From assembly GCF_003287275.1 (NCBI RefSeq), contig NZ_QEVW01000014.1, forward strand, positions 372,001 to 436,000: a DNA stretch of 64,000 nucleotides, given 5' to 3'. Below are positions 52,122 to 61,440 of the stretch, in pieces. The DNA is from Paenibacillus taichungensis (GTDB lineage: Bacteria; Bacillota; Bacilli; Paenibacillales; Paenibacillaceae). The notes under the pieces were generated by a model that ran no database searches, was not told where the DNA came from, and saw nothing but the letters and a program-made list of their open reading frames with translations. The position numbers and the translations under genes are program-made. Within the stretch, counting starts at the first letter, position 1; the number at the start of each line of letters is the position of its first letter.

Positions 52122-52670
52122 ATGACCAAAGTGGATCGAAGAATTCGAAAATCACAAGAAGCCATCAAGGCAGCAGTAATTGAATTGATGGCTGAAAAAA
52201 ATTTTGATGATATTACCCTACAAGATATTTCCGATAGGGCAGACGTAAGCAGAGGCACCATTTATCTTCACTACGTCGATAAGTATGATCTGCTGGACAA
52301 GCTGATTGACGGGCATATCAAAGAATTAAGTGAAATTTGCCATTCGGTTGCCGACTTGGATTGGAAAGAATCCATTATTCCCTGGTTTACCTATTTGGAA
52401 CAGAATTACTTGTTCTTCTCGACGATGCTGGCCAGTAAGGGAGCGGCACAATTCCGCAACCGGCTGGTTGAGTTTCTGAATGAGGATTTCAAGGAGGAAG
52501 TACAGTTATCTCAGGCCAGAAAATCCGGATTAAGTGAGGATATTATTCGCCAATATGTGGTTATGTCTTATGTAGGGGTCGTTGAGTGGTGGATCAAGAA
52601 CGAAATGCCACATCCACCTGAGGTCATGTCTGAGCAATTAGGAGAATTAATTAAAATGAATTTGGGATAA
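52122..52670 (+). CDS. TetR family regulator (second of a pair)
   Basis: 182 aa from ATG 52122 (MTKVDRRIRKSQEAIK); the frame is open from 52086 without a ribosome site. HTH: ITLQDISDRADVSRGTIYLHYVDKYDLLDKLI. Close paralogue of the regulator at 13017, matching along the whole length including NYLFFSTMLASKGAAQFRNR. Divergent from an MFS exporter in the same arrangement. Likely local repressor; ligand unknown. Confidence 0.87.
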   Translation: MTKVDRRIRKSQEAIKAAVIELMAEKNFDDITLQDISDRADVSRGTIYLHYVDKYDLLDKLIDGHIKELSEICHSVADLDWKESIIPWFTYLEQNYLFFSTMLASKGAAQFRNRLVEFLNEDFKEEVQLSQARKSGLSEDIIRQYVVMSYVGVVEWWIKNEMPHPPEVMSEQLGELIKMNLG

Positions 52671-52687
52671 CATGCAAAGTGCACGTA

Positions 52688-52752
52688 ACCAAAATAGCGG
52701 TAGTCTCAGGATACGAAGTTAACATCCCAGGACTACCGCTATTACTTTTCAA
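52688..52752 (+). terminator. Terminator after the second TetR gene
   Basis: AATAGCGGTAGTC (52693-52705) pairs with GACTACCGCTATT (52731-52743), extended by a partly matched inner stem, and is followed by ACTTTTC. Confidence 0.75.
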
Positions 52753-52819
52753 AAAAACTGATCTTTCTGCACTTGGAGCCAACTACCTGCTATCTAAATT
52801 GTTATTGCATGTGGACTAG

Positions 52820-53170
52820 TTACGATATGGATTCCAAAAGACTCTTGGACAGGGTTTTGACCACCAAATCATACGAATGATCAATCATCACAAAGATATC
52901 CTGCTCGGACAAGGAACCATCTATAACAATGGTATTCCAATGCTTTTTGTTCATATGGTACCCCGGTTGAACGGCTTCATGCTGCTCTCTGAGGTTTTCC
53001 GCAATGATCGGATCACATTTTAAGTTCAAGCGAACGTTATCCGCCTTGTCCTCAAAAATAAGCGCAAACATTTTCCCTGCAATTTTCATAGCAACAGGAT
53101 CGGCTCCGAAGGGATAATCCTTCGTTGCACCCTTTTTTTTCAAACAGTACTCGATAATCTTATTCTTCAA
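52820..53170 (-). CDS. MmcQ/YjbR family protein
   Basis: 116 aa from TTG 53170 (MKNKIIEYCLKKKGATKDYPFG), which has AAAGGAG ten bases upstream; the frame is open to 53203. YjbR-like fold with family motifs YPFGADPVAMKIAGKMFAL, RLNLKCDPIIAENLR and HMNKKHWNTIVIDGSL. The family has a CyaY/MmcQ-like DNA-binding-type fold but no established biochemical role. Soluble. Stands alone. Confidence 0.87.
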   Translation of the reverse strand: MKNKIIEYCLKKKGATKDYPFGADPVAMKIAGKMFALIFEDKADNVRLNLKCDPIIAENLREQHEAVQPGYHMNKKHWNTIVIDGSLSEQDIFVMIDHSYDLVVKTLSKSLLESIS

Positions 53171-53300
53171 TTCAGTATCTCTCCTTTGCGCAGAAGACAA
53201 CAACTTCCTTACCCAATCTAATGATACCGAATGTACGTTTGCATGTAAATATCAAGCATTTCATTTCAACTATTCTTCCAGTAATACAGGAATTATCTTC

Positions 53301-53450
53301 TCAGACAGATTCTTTAATCGCTACGATACGTAATCGGGTAGTGTCGAGAAACCATTGACCTTCGCGCAGGGCCAACCAGATGGATCGGGTTGTAGATTTA
53401 CAATGTACCTCTACATAGAATGATGCGACAAAGCTTCTATGGACATACAA
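53301..53450 (-). pseudogene. Possible remnant of a protein C-terminus (49 codons)
   Basis: A minus-strand frame from TTG 53450 to TGA 53301-53303 reads like real protein: SFYVEVHCKSTTRS, then IWLALREGQWFLDTTRLRIV and AIKESV. It has no good ribosome site and butts against the terminator at 53452. It may be the tail of a lost gene. No parent family is recognised. The rest of the gap 53171-53505 holds only this frame and the terminator. Confidence 0.3.
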
Positions 53451-53451
53451 A

Positions 53452-53498
53452 CAAAAAAACCGACCCCATGAAATAATTCATGAGATCGGTTTTTCATC
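53452..53498. terminator. Terminator after the heme monooxygenase gene
   Basis: AAACCGA...CATGAA and TTCATGAGATCGGTTTTT form a long, slightly mismatched hairpin around ATAA. The minus strand continues TTTTTTTG, the plus strand TTTTT. Confidence 0.85.
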
Positions 53499-53505
53499 AT
53501 TCAAA

Positions 53506-53835
53506 TTAAGCATTCGATACTCTAGCTGTCTTTACTTTCTGTACTTCGTACATATTCACCGTAGTGCTAATCAGATACTCGGGTTTCTCCTGTCCTCTTT
53601 TCTCCCGATGACCTTTAATATGCACATCACTCTTCTCCCAATTCTTCCATGCTTCTTCTGATTCCCAACGAATCAGCACCATTACTTCTTCGTGTTCTTT
53701 ACTCTTTTTGTTAACCATTACACTGAAATCAATCAGTCCCGGCATTTCTTCTACAGGGCTAGGGGCACTGAAACGTTCCACCAGTTTATGACTGTGACCC
53801 TTTTCGACTACCATAATACGAGTTTGAATGAACAT
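53506..53835 (-). CDS. hmoA: Heme-degrading monooxygenase, ABM/IsdG-like (HmoA type)
   Basis: 109 aa. ABM fold with N-terminal MFIQTRIMVVEKGHSHKLVERF and the region VMVLIRWESEEAWKNWEKSDVHIKGH, which holds the Trp and the proximal heme His of the IsdG/HmoA group. The Asn near residue 6-7 of IsdG is Thr here by alignment. The enzyme opens heme to release iron in the cytosol. AGGAGG precedes the ATG. A Fur box lies over the -35 of its promoter. In B. subtilis HmoA is Fur-regulated, in line with this. Confidence 0.83.
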   Translation of the reverse strand: MFIQTRIMVVEKGHSHKLVERFSAPSPVEEMPGLIDFSVMVNKKSKEHEEVMVLIRWESEEAWKNWEKSDVHIKGHREKRGQEKPEYLISTTVNMYEVQKVKTARVSNA

Positions 53836-53913
53836 GAATTACGCCTCCTAATCGCCACAAGTCACTGCTTGAATACAATGGCCTTGGGACATTTGCTAAT
53901 TTCCCTCTCTCTT

Positions 53914-53942
53914 ATTCTATTCTTATTGAAAATGATTATCAA
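53914..53942 (-). promoter_or_regulatory. Fur-box promoter of hmoA
   Basis: On the minus strand TTGATA (53937-53942) and TAGAAT (53914-53919) are spaced 17 bp. TGAAAATGATTATCA on the plus strand (53927-53941) matches the 7-1-7 Fur consensus TGATAATNATTATCA with one mismatch and covers the -35. Iron repression is predicted. Confidence 0.82.
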
Positions 53943-53963
53943 TATCGCATCGATTTTGTGTCC

Positions 53964-53998
53964 ATAAAAAAACCTCCTCCACGAAATGGAGAAGGCAT
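53964..53998 (-). terminator. Terminator after the DEAD-box helicase gene
   Basis: On the minus strand CCTTCTCCA and TGGAGGAGG pair around a 5-base loop, followed by seven T. Confidence 0.85.
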
Positions 53999-54024
53999 TT
54001 TACTCGTTATTTAAAGAGCTTTAT

Positions 54025-55389
54025 TCACTTTGCTGCTCTTTGTTTACTGTGAGTTGTACTATTGTGGTTTGGTTTCCCGCTGTTAGGCTTACTACTGTTT
54101 GGCTTACTGTGATTAGCTTTACCGCTCTTTTTAAACCACTCGGATTTAGGCTTGCGAGCCGGATTCGCTTTTGACTTCCCTGGTTTATCGGCTGCAGATT
54201 TATGGGGAGCGGACTTTGATGTTTGATTCGATTTTACAAACGCAGGCACACTTGTCATCGGATAAGGATGATTTTTCACTTCAGGAATGGTCTTCTTGAT
54301 TACTTTCTCAATATCCTTCAGGAATGGAAGCTCTTCCTTTTCACAAAACGAAATCGCCATTCCGCTATGCCCTGCTCTGCCCGTACGGCCAATTCGGTGG
54401 ACATACGTTTCTGGAATATTAGGAAGGTTGAAGTTGATTACATGTGACAGCTCTTCAACATCAATGCCCCTTGCCGCTATATCCGTCGCCACCAGCACTC
54501 GAGTAACTCCGCTTTTGAAATTATTTAGAGCTCTTTGACGCTCATTTTGAGATTTGTTGCCATGAATGGCCTGAGCCGTAATATTTACTTTGGACAAATC
54601 GCGAGTTACACGGTCAGCTCCACGCTTTGTACGAGTGAACACCAGTGCTGAAACAATAGATTTATCCTGCAAAATATGATTCAACAGACTCTGTTTCTTG
54701 CCATTTTCCAATAGATACACAGACTGTTCAATTCGATCCACTGTGGAGGAGACGGGCGTAATTTCTACTCTTACCGGATCAACCAACAGCGTTTTTACCA
54801 TTTTTGTAATTTCCGGAGGCATTGTAGCTGAGAAGAACAACGTCTGTTTCTTGCTCGGCATCTTGGCGATGATCCGTTTCACATCATGAATGAAGCCCAT
54901 ATCCAGCATACGGTCTGCTTCATCAAGAACCAGTATTTGTACATGTTTAAGATCAATGCGCTTTTGATTAACCAAGTCAATCAGTCTACCGGGCGTTGCA
55001 ATAATAATATCTGCACCTTGATTGAGCGCACGCTCCTGGACTTTTTGTGAAACGCCACCCACGATTGCGGCACAACGAATATCGGTAAAACGGCTATATG
55101 CCTTAATATTATCTGAAATCTGAATCGCAAGTTCTCTTGTAGGTGTTAAAATCAATGAGCGAATATGACGTGCAGCTTTGGGGCCGTTCGACTTTTCAAT
55201 TAATAACTGAATGATAGGAACAGAAAATGCTGCTGTCTTTCCTGTACCTGTTTGTGCACAGCCAAGCAAATCTCTGCCTGCCAATACGGCTGGAATCGCC
55301 TGTTCCTGTATAGGTGTTGGGGCAGTATAGTTTGCTTTGCTTAAGCCTTCCAAAATTGCGGGTATAATATTCAAGTCTTTAAATGTCAT
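54025..55389 (-). CDS. DEAD-box RNA helicase (RhlE/CshA-like)
   Basis: 454 aa. Motifs in order: Q motif APTPIQEQAIP, I AQTGTGKTAAF, Ib TPGRLIDL, II VLDEADRMLDMGF, III FFSATMP, V ATDIAARGID, VI HRIGRTGRAG. Residues about 385-454 form a basic low-complexity tail with SKPNSGKPN-type repeats, as in RhlE-like and cold-adapted helicases; it probably binds RNA non-specifically. AAGGAG precedes the ATG. A 10-bp inverted repeat (55466-55496) lies in the likely leader. Acts in RNA remodelling and decay or ribosome assembly. Confidence 0.92.
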   Translation of the reverse strand: MTFKDLNIIPAILEGLSKANYTAPTPIQEQAIPAVLAGRDLLGCAQTGTGKTAAFSVPIIQLLIEKSNGPKAARHIRSLILTPTRELAIQISDNIKAYSRFTDIRCAAIVGGVSQKVQERALNQGADIIIATPGRLIDLVNQKRIDLKHVQILVLDEADRMLDMGFIHDVKRIIAKMPSKKQTLFFSATMPPEITKMVKTLLVDPVRVEITPVSSTVDRIEQSVYLLENGKKQSLLNHILQDKSIVSALVFTRTKRGADRVTRDLSKVNITAQAIHGNKSQNERQRALNNFKSGVTRVLVATDIAARGIDVEELSHVINFNLPNIPETYVHRIGRTGRAGHSGMAISFCEKEELPFLKDIEKVIKKTIPEVKNHPYPMTSVPAFVKSNQTSKSAPHKSAADKPGKSKANPARKPKSEWFKKSGKANHSKPNSSKPNSGKPNHNSTTHSKQRAAK

Positions 55390-55886
55390 TAGGTCTCCTT
55401 AATTTACGCAACAAATATTCATTTGACGTATATCTCATTTCAAAACGTAACACATAAGGATAACATTAAAAGAGCTATCTGTATATGTTCTTTTAAAAGT
55501 TTCTTAACAATTCCTTTTAATAAACTTATGCGGCTTCACCTTGGCATTATTAATTTTTATTTGGACTAATACCCTATGTATTATTCTTTATATCAGCTCA
55601 TCACTATGAAATAAGTCACTTTCTCATAAATTGTACTCAATTTATTATTCCAAATGACATAAATATTTCAAACATTTTCCATTACAAAATATGGTATATT
55701 ATACATGTTCACAGGTGCATATAGAGTGAATAGTACACAGAAAGGAGTATATATATTTAATTTTATTCAATAAAATATCACTCCATCTCAATGTTAGAGA
55801 AGATCCATTTTTTTAACATCATCTAGAGATTATTAATACTTAAAAAGGTGACGTATTCTAATCCTAATGAAAAAGGAGACTTTCAA
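55390..55886. other. 497-bp AT-rich intergenic region
   Basis: No gene seen. It holds the leader of the helicase gene (minus) and of the SH3-like gene (plus). An imperfect inverted repeat, TTAAAAGAGC (55466-55475) / GTTCTTTTAA (55487-55496), and ATTTTATT-C-AATAAAAT near 55759-55775 could form hairpins. A free-standing GAAAGGAG at about 55740 has no following ORF that I can support. The helicase leader may respond to cold, which is inference. Confidence 0.5.
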
Positions 55887-56264
55887 ATGTTAAAAAAATT
55901 CATTGCAGCTTCTCTTTTGGCCACGACGTTAATTCCCGCTTCGGGAGCTTTTGCAGCTCAAGCTGTAAGTGATACAGCCATCATTCCATCTTCCACACCA
56001 GTCGTTGTTCAGGAGTCACCTAATTCAGAAGTTAGCATAATGGCTTTGTCTTCCTACTATAAAGTAAATGATTATTCTAATTTCCGGAAAACCCCGTCAC
56101 CTACTGGCGTGAATATTGGCTCACATGTTTACGGCGATTTGGTTTATGGTGGGACTGAGAGCGTTCTTGTAGATGGGATGACTTACTTATATGTCTACAG
56201 TTACAAATATCAGGCGTGGGGATGGATACAGAATTACTATCTCGATAAAATAGTTCAACCTTAA
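55887..56264 (+). CDS. Small secreted SH3-like protein
   Basis: 125 aa from ATG 55887, with AAAAGGAG upstream; the longer frame from 55848 lacks a site. Signal peptide ends ASGAFAA at about residue 24. The mature part, about 100 aa, has the bacterial SH3 pattern SNFRKTPSPTGVNIGSHVYGDLVYGGTESV and a C-terminal YLYVYSYKYQAWGWIQNYYLDK. It may bind peptidoglycan or other surface polymers outside the cell; there is no catalytic domain. Followed by a strong terminator, so it is monocistronic. Confidence 0.8.
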   Translation: MLKKFIAASLLATTLIPASGAFAAQAVSDTAIIPSSTPVVVQESPNSEVSIMALSSYYKVNDYSNFRKTPSPTGVNIGSHVYGDLVYGGTESVLVDGMTYLYVYSYKYQAWGWIQNYYLDKIVQP

Positions 56265-56282
56265 ACTAAACCTTTTAAATTT

Positions 56283-56336
56283 GAGAAAAGCGTTAAGTTC
56301 AGAATACAATCTGAACATCAACGCTTTTCTTTTTTC
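56283..56336 (+). terminator. Terminator after the SH3-like gene
   Basis: GAAAAGCGTT (56285-56294) pairs with AACGCTTTTC (56320-56329), with an inner GTTCAGA/TCTGAAC stem, followed by TTTTTT. Confidence 0.88.
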
Positions 56337-56355
56337 GTTCATATCAATCAGTCCA

Positions 56356-56670
56356 TTAACTCACCAATTTCAACCCTACTGCTGATCCAAGCACCATGGC
56401 AATAAACAGAATTCTTAACGCATTTCGTGGTTCCCCATAAAATATCATGCCGAGAATGGCTCCCCCGGAAGCGCCGATTCCCGTCCATACGGCGTATGCC
56501 GTCCCCATCGGAAGAGTCTTCATCGCAAGCGATAGGAACAGAAAGCTTAGTCCAAAACCCGCAACCAGCAGTATGATTGACATCAAGTTACGATCTTTGT
56601 GCAATTTATTAATCATCAGAACCCCAATCATTTCAAAGACACCTGCCAAAATAAGATATACCCAGTTCAT
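56356..56670 (-). CDS. SMR-family guanidinium exporter subunit (YkkD/Gdx partner)
   Basis: 104 aa, four membrane helices. The essential Glu of SMR proteins is in [16 protein letters not shown], followed by [19 protein letters not shown]. The start overlaps the first subunit stop by 4 bases (ATGA), so both are translated together. With the guanidine-I riboswitch upstream, this pair most likely forms a heterodimer of the YkkC/YkkD type that exports guanidinium in exchange for protons. Confidence 0.87.
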   Translation of the reverse strand: MNWVYLILAGVFEMIGVLMINKLHKDRNLMSIILLVAGFGLSFLFLSLAMKTLPMGTAYAVWTGIGASGGAILGMIFYGEPRNALRILFIAMVLGSAVGLKLVS

Positions 56671-57008
56671 GATTCATTTACCTCCTTTGTTTTTCCTTTG
56701 CTGAGCATTTTAAGACCGATTACGCCCAATAAAAGAACCCCAATGAGCAGCATTTTCCCAGATTGAATTGCCGCATCAAACAATATAATCTCTGCCAGTA
56801 CAGTCCCTGCTGTACCCAGTCCAACGAATACTGCATAAACAGTTCCTACATCAAGTGAGCGGGATGCCGCAATCATCAAGGTGAAGCTGACAATAATGGC
56901 GATCACTGTAACCCCCCACTCCAGAAAACCACTGGCATGTTTCAATCCAATGACCCAACCGACTTCAAATAAAGCTGCAATAACGACGGACAACCATGTT
57001 TTGTTCAT
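56667..57008 (-). CDS. SMR-family guanidinium exporter subunit (YkkC/Gdx type)
   Basis: 113 aa from ATG 57008 with AAGGGGTG upstream; ATG 57029 is upstream but less well placed. Four helices. [19 protein letters not shown] carries the SMR Glu and the Gdx signature (W-x-x-GLKHASG) that marks guanidinium exporters rather than Qac/Emr drug exporters; [21 protein letters not shown] follows. Directly downstream of a guanidine-I riboswitch with intrinsic terminator, so it is switched on by guanidine. Confidence 0.9.
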   Translation of the reverse strand: MNKTWLSVVIAALFEVGWVIGLKHASGFLEWGVTVIAIIVSFTLMIAASRSLDVGTVYAVFVGLGTAGTVLAEIILFDAAIQSGKMLLIGVLLLGVIGLKMLSKGKTKEVNES

Positions 57009-57070
57009 TTCTGTCACACCCCTTATCAAATTTTGCTACGTGTATTATTAGTTACATGAAGCCAAAATAA

Positions 57071-57195
57071 AAAAGCCCGGGAAACAAACTGCATTAAGCA
57101 GTTCATCTCCCAGGCTTTTGTCCCTCCGTGACACAACCAACAGGCTGTGAGTTTCCTCTCGGACCAGACCGACATAACTGTCGCGGAACCCTAGA
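57071..57195 (-). ncRNA. Guanidine-I riboswitch (ykkC class) with terminator
   Basis: Minus-strand leader of the SMR pair. It starts CTAGGGTTCCGCGAC (from 57194), continues with GGTCTGGTCCGAGAGG and ends CACGGAGGGACAAAAGCC, all conserved blocks of the ykkC/guanidine-I aptamer. The 3' part AAAAGCCTGGGAG can pair with CTTCCCGGGCT-type sequence (57072-57085) to make a terminator with a T-run. Guanidine binding is known to favour read-through, so the exporter is made only when guanidine accumulates. Confidence 0.93.
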
Positions 57196-57281
57196 AAACA
57201 TTTGAATATTTTGATGTGACTCCAATTATACACAATTCTTTTAGATTGGCAACCCTTTTTCTCTACTAGGGCAAGAGGATC

Positions 57282-58259
57282 TTACATGCCGTATATTTTG
57301 TGCGGTACGTAGAATTCCTCCAAGCTTGCAATCTCCTGCGGATCCAGCTTGACGGACAAGGCAGATACGGCATCCTCCAGATGATGTTCTTTCGTTGCAC
57401 CCACAATTGGTGCGGTGACACCTTCTTTTTGCAATACCCATGCCAGTGCAACGGTCGCTCTGGAAACACCTCGTTTGTTCGCAATATCAGCGACAGTCTC
57501 CACAATTTTACGATCGGCATCAACCATTCCCGCAGCGAGTCGGTCTCCTGCTTCGTCGTTCGATGAACGCGCAGTCTTCTCATCCCAATCTCGGGTAAGA
57601 CGCCCCTTGGCAAGAGGACTCCACGGAATGATCCCAACCCCCTCTTCACGACAGAGAGGCAGCATTTCCCGCTCTTCTTCCCGATACATCAGATTCAACA
57701 GATTCTGCATGGAGACAAATGGGGTCCATCCATTGCGTTCCGCCGTATGCTGAGCCTTCATAAATTGCCAGGCGTACATTGAAGAAGCTCCAATATATCG
57801 GACTTTTCCCGCCTTAACGACATCATGAAGCGCCTCCATCGTTTCTTCAATTGGAGTACTGCTGTCCCATCGATGGATCTGATACAGATCCACATAATCG
57901 GTCCCAAGGCGCTTCAAACTGTTATCAATCTCATTCATAATGGCTTTTCTGGACAAACCTGCACCATTCGGCCCCGGCTTCATGCGAAAATAAACCTTTG
58001 TTGCAATAACAACCTCATCACGACGAGCAAAATCCTTCAACGCTCGACCCACGATTTCTTCGCTTGTACCATCCGAATAGACGTTGGCTGTATCAAAGAA
58101 GTTAATACCCAAGTCCAGCGCTTTTTGGATAAAAGGACGACTCTCTTCCTCGTTCAACGACCATGGAGCGATTCCGCGTTCAGGGACACCATAGCTCATG
58201 CAACCAAGACATAATCTCGATACGTCCAGTCCGGTACGACCCAGTTTTACATATTCCAA
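57282..58259 (-). CDS. Aldo/keto reductase
   Basis: 325 aa from TTG 58259 (MEYVKLGRTGLDVS), with AAAGGGGTG seven bases upstream; the frame stays open to 58337 but the extension is not family-like. Catalytic tetrad: Asp and Tyr in FFDTANVYSDGTSEE, Lys in VIATKVY, His in QIHRWD. Cofactor region APIVGATKEHHLED. It is very similar to the 10415-11395 enzyme along the whole length, so the two are paralogues. NADPH-dependent carbonyl reduction; substrate unknown. Confidence 0.88.
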   Translation of the reverse strand: MEYVKLGRTGLDVSRLCLGCMSYGVPERGIAPWSLNEEESRPFIQKALDLGINFFDTANVYSDGTSEEIVGRALKDFARRDEVVIATKVYFRMKPGPNGAGLSRKAIMNEIDNSLKRLGTDYVDLYQIHRWDSSTPIEETMEALHDVVKAGKVRYIGASSMYAWQFMKAQHTAERNGWTPFVSMQNLLNLMYREEEREMLPLCREEGVGIIPWSPLAKGRLTRDWDEKTARSSNDEAGDRLAAGMVDADRKIVETVADIANKRGVSRATVALAWVLQKEGVTAPIVGATKEHHLEDAVSALSVKLDPQEIASLEEFYVPHKIYGM

Positions 58260-58437
58260 AATCAAACACCCCTTTATGAAGTTAATTTTATCCAATAAAT
58301 GAGATACAATTCTTTGAAAATCGGATTTTCTTCCCATCTGATCTGGGACTCCAATCTCTCGATTACAATTTGCTTCATTTGGTTCGATAAGCGTTTACTC
58401 AACCTTTCCACCCATCTTTCTGGCATACTAAAATGGA

Positions 58438-59445
<1,008 letters not shown>

Positions 59446-59509
59446 TCAAATGATGTGAATGTGAACTAACGTACATGAATTTATTATCTCCATTTAGGAG
59501 TACACTGAA

Positions 59510-60097
59510 TTAATGGGGTTTACTCACACCTATACTGCGACGTATTTCCAGTTCTGGTGACTCTGACAACTTAACAACCAAAGCGGCCACGCTTTTGCAG
59601 GATACTTCGCTGCCTCTGAATGGTTCGCCTTTCTGGGTTATTTCATAATCAATCTCGTTAGATCTGGTAAACCACGCCGGCCGTAAGATTGTATAATCTA
59701 GATCTGAAGCTTCAACAATGGAAGCAGCTTTACGATAAGGGTCCAATATGCTGCTGTACTTCTGTCCAGGCACTTCATCATAGATCCCCATGGAACTGAT
59801 AAAAATCAGACGTTTCACTCCTGCAGATTTCATTGTTTCCACGATGGTTCTGGCATACTGTTCCAGGTCACCTGCAAGATTGACATAGACAACGTCCACG
59901 CCGTTCATGGCGTCTTTCAATTTGACTTGATCCATCACGTCACCGTCGATCACACGCGCACGATTCGAATCGATATTTCCAAGCCTGCTGGATTTCCGCA
60001 AATAAAGTGTTAGCCTGACATCGGTTTCATTTAGAAACAAGTCTATCGCTTCACGGGCGATTTGACCGTTGGCACCCAAAACTAATATGTGACTCAT
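59510..60097 (-). CDS. NAD(P)-binding reductase (NmrA/YhfK-like, atypical SDR)
   Basis: 195 aa. Rossmann start HILVLGANGQIAREAIDLFL, cofactor-dependent region LYLRKSSRLG, VIDGDVMDQVKLKDAM, and LIFISSMGIYDE, followed by YTILRPAWFTRSNEIDY. It belongs to the atypical short-chain dehydrogenases that bind NADPH (YhfK, YwnB type). The usual YxxxK pair is not evident; catalytic role is uncertain. GGAGG lies before the ATG. Divergent from the AraC regulator, which may control it. Confidence 0.85.
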   Translation of the reverse strand: MSHILVLGANGQIAREAIDLFLNETDVRLTLYLRKSSRLGNIDSNRARVIDGDVMDQVKLKDAMNGVDVVYVNLAGDLEQYARTIVETMKSAGVKRLIFISSMGIYDEVPGQKYSSILDPYRKAASIVEASDLDYTILRPAWFTRSNEIDYEITQKGEPFRGSEVSCKSVAALVVKLSESPELEIRRSIGVSKPH

Positions 60098-60257
60098 TTC
60101 CTTACCTCCTTTTGTTCAGGATAAAGTTGCTATTTTCGTAGAGGTACTACAGCTATGCTGTCTGATTGCCTTTTCGGTCCTCTTGCTTGATTCTGCGAGC
60201 CTAATATTATTATGCCGAACTGAAGAAGCGAAGCGGTATATCATTTGTCTTAATTGA

Positions 60258-60288
60258 TTGCCTGATCCTCTCAGGCCCACTTTTTTCT
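60258..60288 (+). terminator. Terminator-like hairpin in the AraC-gene upstream region
   Basis: GCCTGA (60260-60265) pairs with TCAGGC (60271-60276), loop TCCTC, followed by CCACTTTTTT. No plus-strand gene lies just upstream, so if real it acts in a leader or ends antisense transcription from the reductase region. Confidence 0.4.
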
Positions 60289-60340
60289 AAAGTCGTTAAG
60301 TCTTATAATGAAGCAAGAACAACTCGCAAGGAGGATATGT

Positions 60341-61258
60341 ATGTCCGATAATGCAGTGCAGCAGAAACAGGAACTCACCGAACTAATCCAACGTCACTCC
60401 ATTCATAACAGCTCTAAGGAAACAGCAATCCCTTCCCTTTATGTCTATCAGCATTCCAGCATAAGTGAGCCTGCTTACCGGGTTTACAAGCCTTCCTTTT
60501 GTGTGATCGTTCAAGGCTTGAAAGAAATCTTGCTGGCACAGGAAAGATTCGAATACGGACCATCCAATTATCTGATTGCTTCCATGAACCTTCCAGTGAT
60601 TGGTCAGATTATAAAAGCATCCACTGATACGCCTTACTTAAGTCTGAAGCTTGAGTTTACACAGAACCAGATTCTTGAAGTACTGAATGATTGTAATATT
60701 AAGGTCACCTCTAAAGAAAACGCCAGACGCGCCCTATTTGTTGGACAGATGGAGCCCTCCATTCAAGATGCTGTACTTCGATTGGTTCGGCTGCTGGATA
60801 CGCCGGGAGAAATCCCGTTCCTTGCCCCACTCTATACGCGGGAGATACTGTATCGCCTTTTGCAGGGACCTTATGGAGCTGAATTGGCACAGATTGCAGT
60901 GGAAGGCAGCAGCAGCTACCGGATTCGGGAAGCCATTGAGCATATTGTTCGACATTGGGAGCAACCATTTCGAATTGAAGATCTTGCGGAGACAGCCAAC
61001 ATGAGTGTGTCCTCATTCCATCGACATTTCAAAGAAATTACCGCCATGAGCCCACTTCAGTTTCAGAAGCAGCTTAGGCTTCAGGAAGCACGTCGACTCC
61101 TCATGGCTGAGTCAGCTGATGCTGCGGATGTAGCCTTCCGGGTTGGTTACGAGAGTGCGTCCCAATTCAGCCGGGAGTACTCCCGCATGTTCGGCGCGCC
61201 GCCGAGAGCAGATATCAAACGGTTGAAAGAAAAATACGATCATGTTATGAGCGAATAA
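60341..61258 (+). CDS. AraC family regulator with AraC_N domain
   Basis: 305 aa from ATG 60341, with AAGGAGG upstream; the frame from 60308 lacks a site. N-terminal AraC_N domain: AIPSLYVYQHSSISEPAYRVYKPSFCVIVQGLKEILLAQERFEYGPSNYLIASMNLPVIG, in separate conserved blocks. C-terminal double HTH: FRIEDLAETANMSVSSFHRHFKEITAMSPLQFQKQLRLQEAR and AADVAFRVGYESASQFSREY. A close neighbour type is found beside SDR/AKR genes; it probably regulates the divergent reductase. Ends at a strong terminator. Confidence 0.88.
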   Translation: MSDNAVQQKQELTELIQRHSIHNSSKETAIPSLYVYQHSSISEPAYRVYKPSFCVIVQGLKEILLAQERFEYGPSNYLIASMNLPVIGQIIKASTDTPYLSLKLEFTQNQILEVLNDCNIKVTSKENARRALFVGQMEPSIQDAVLRLVRLLDTPGEIPFLAPLYTREILYRLLQGPYGAELAQIAVEGSSSYRIREAIEHIVRHWEQPFRIEDLAETANMSVSSFHRHFKEITAMSPLQFQKQLRLQEARRLLMAESADAADVAFRVGYESASQFSREYSRMFGAPPRADIKRLKEKYDHVMSE

Positions 61259-61288
61259 GTACATCGGCTGAGAAATGGAAATGTTAGA

Positions 61289-61325
61289 GAAATGGATAGC
61301 CATTGGGCTATCCATTTTTTAATTT
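61289..61325. terminator. Terminator after the AraC gene
   Basis: AATGGATAGCC (61291-61301) pairs with GGCTATCCATT (61306-61316) around a 4-base loop, followed by TTTT. Confidence 0.88.
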
Positions 61326-61440
61326 AAAGAGTGAATATCTAATTCTATTCCCATCCTTATATTGACAGCATATGATTCATGGAACTATAATCCTTACTAA
61401 ACCAAGTTACATACAATGTTTTATAAAGGAGAGGGATCAG

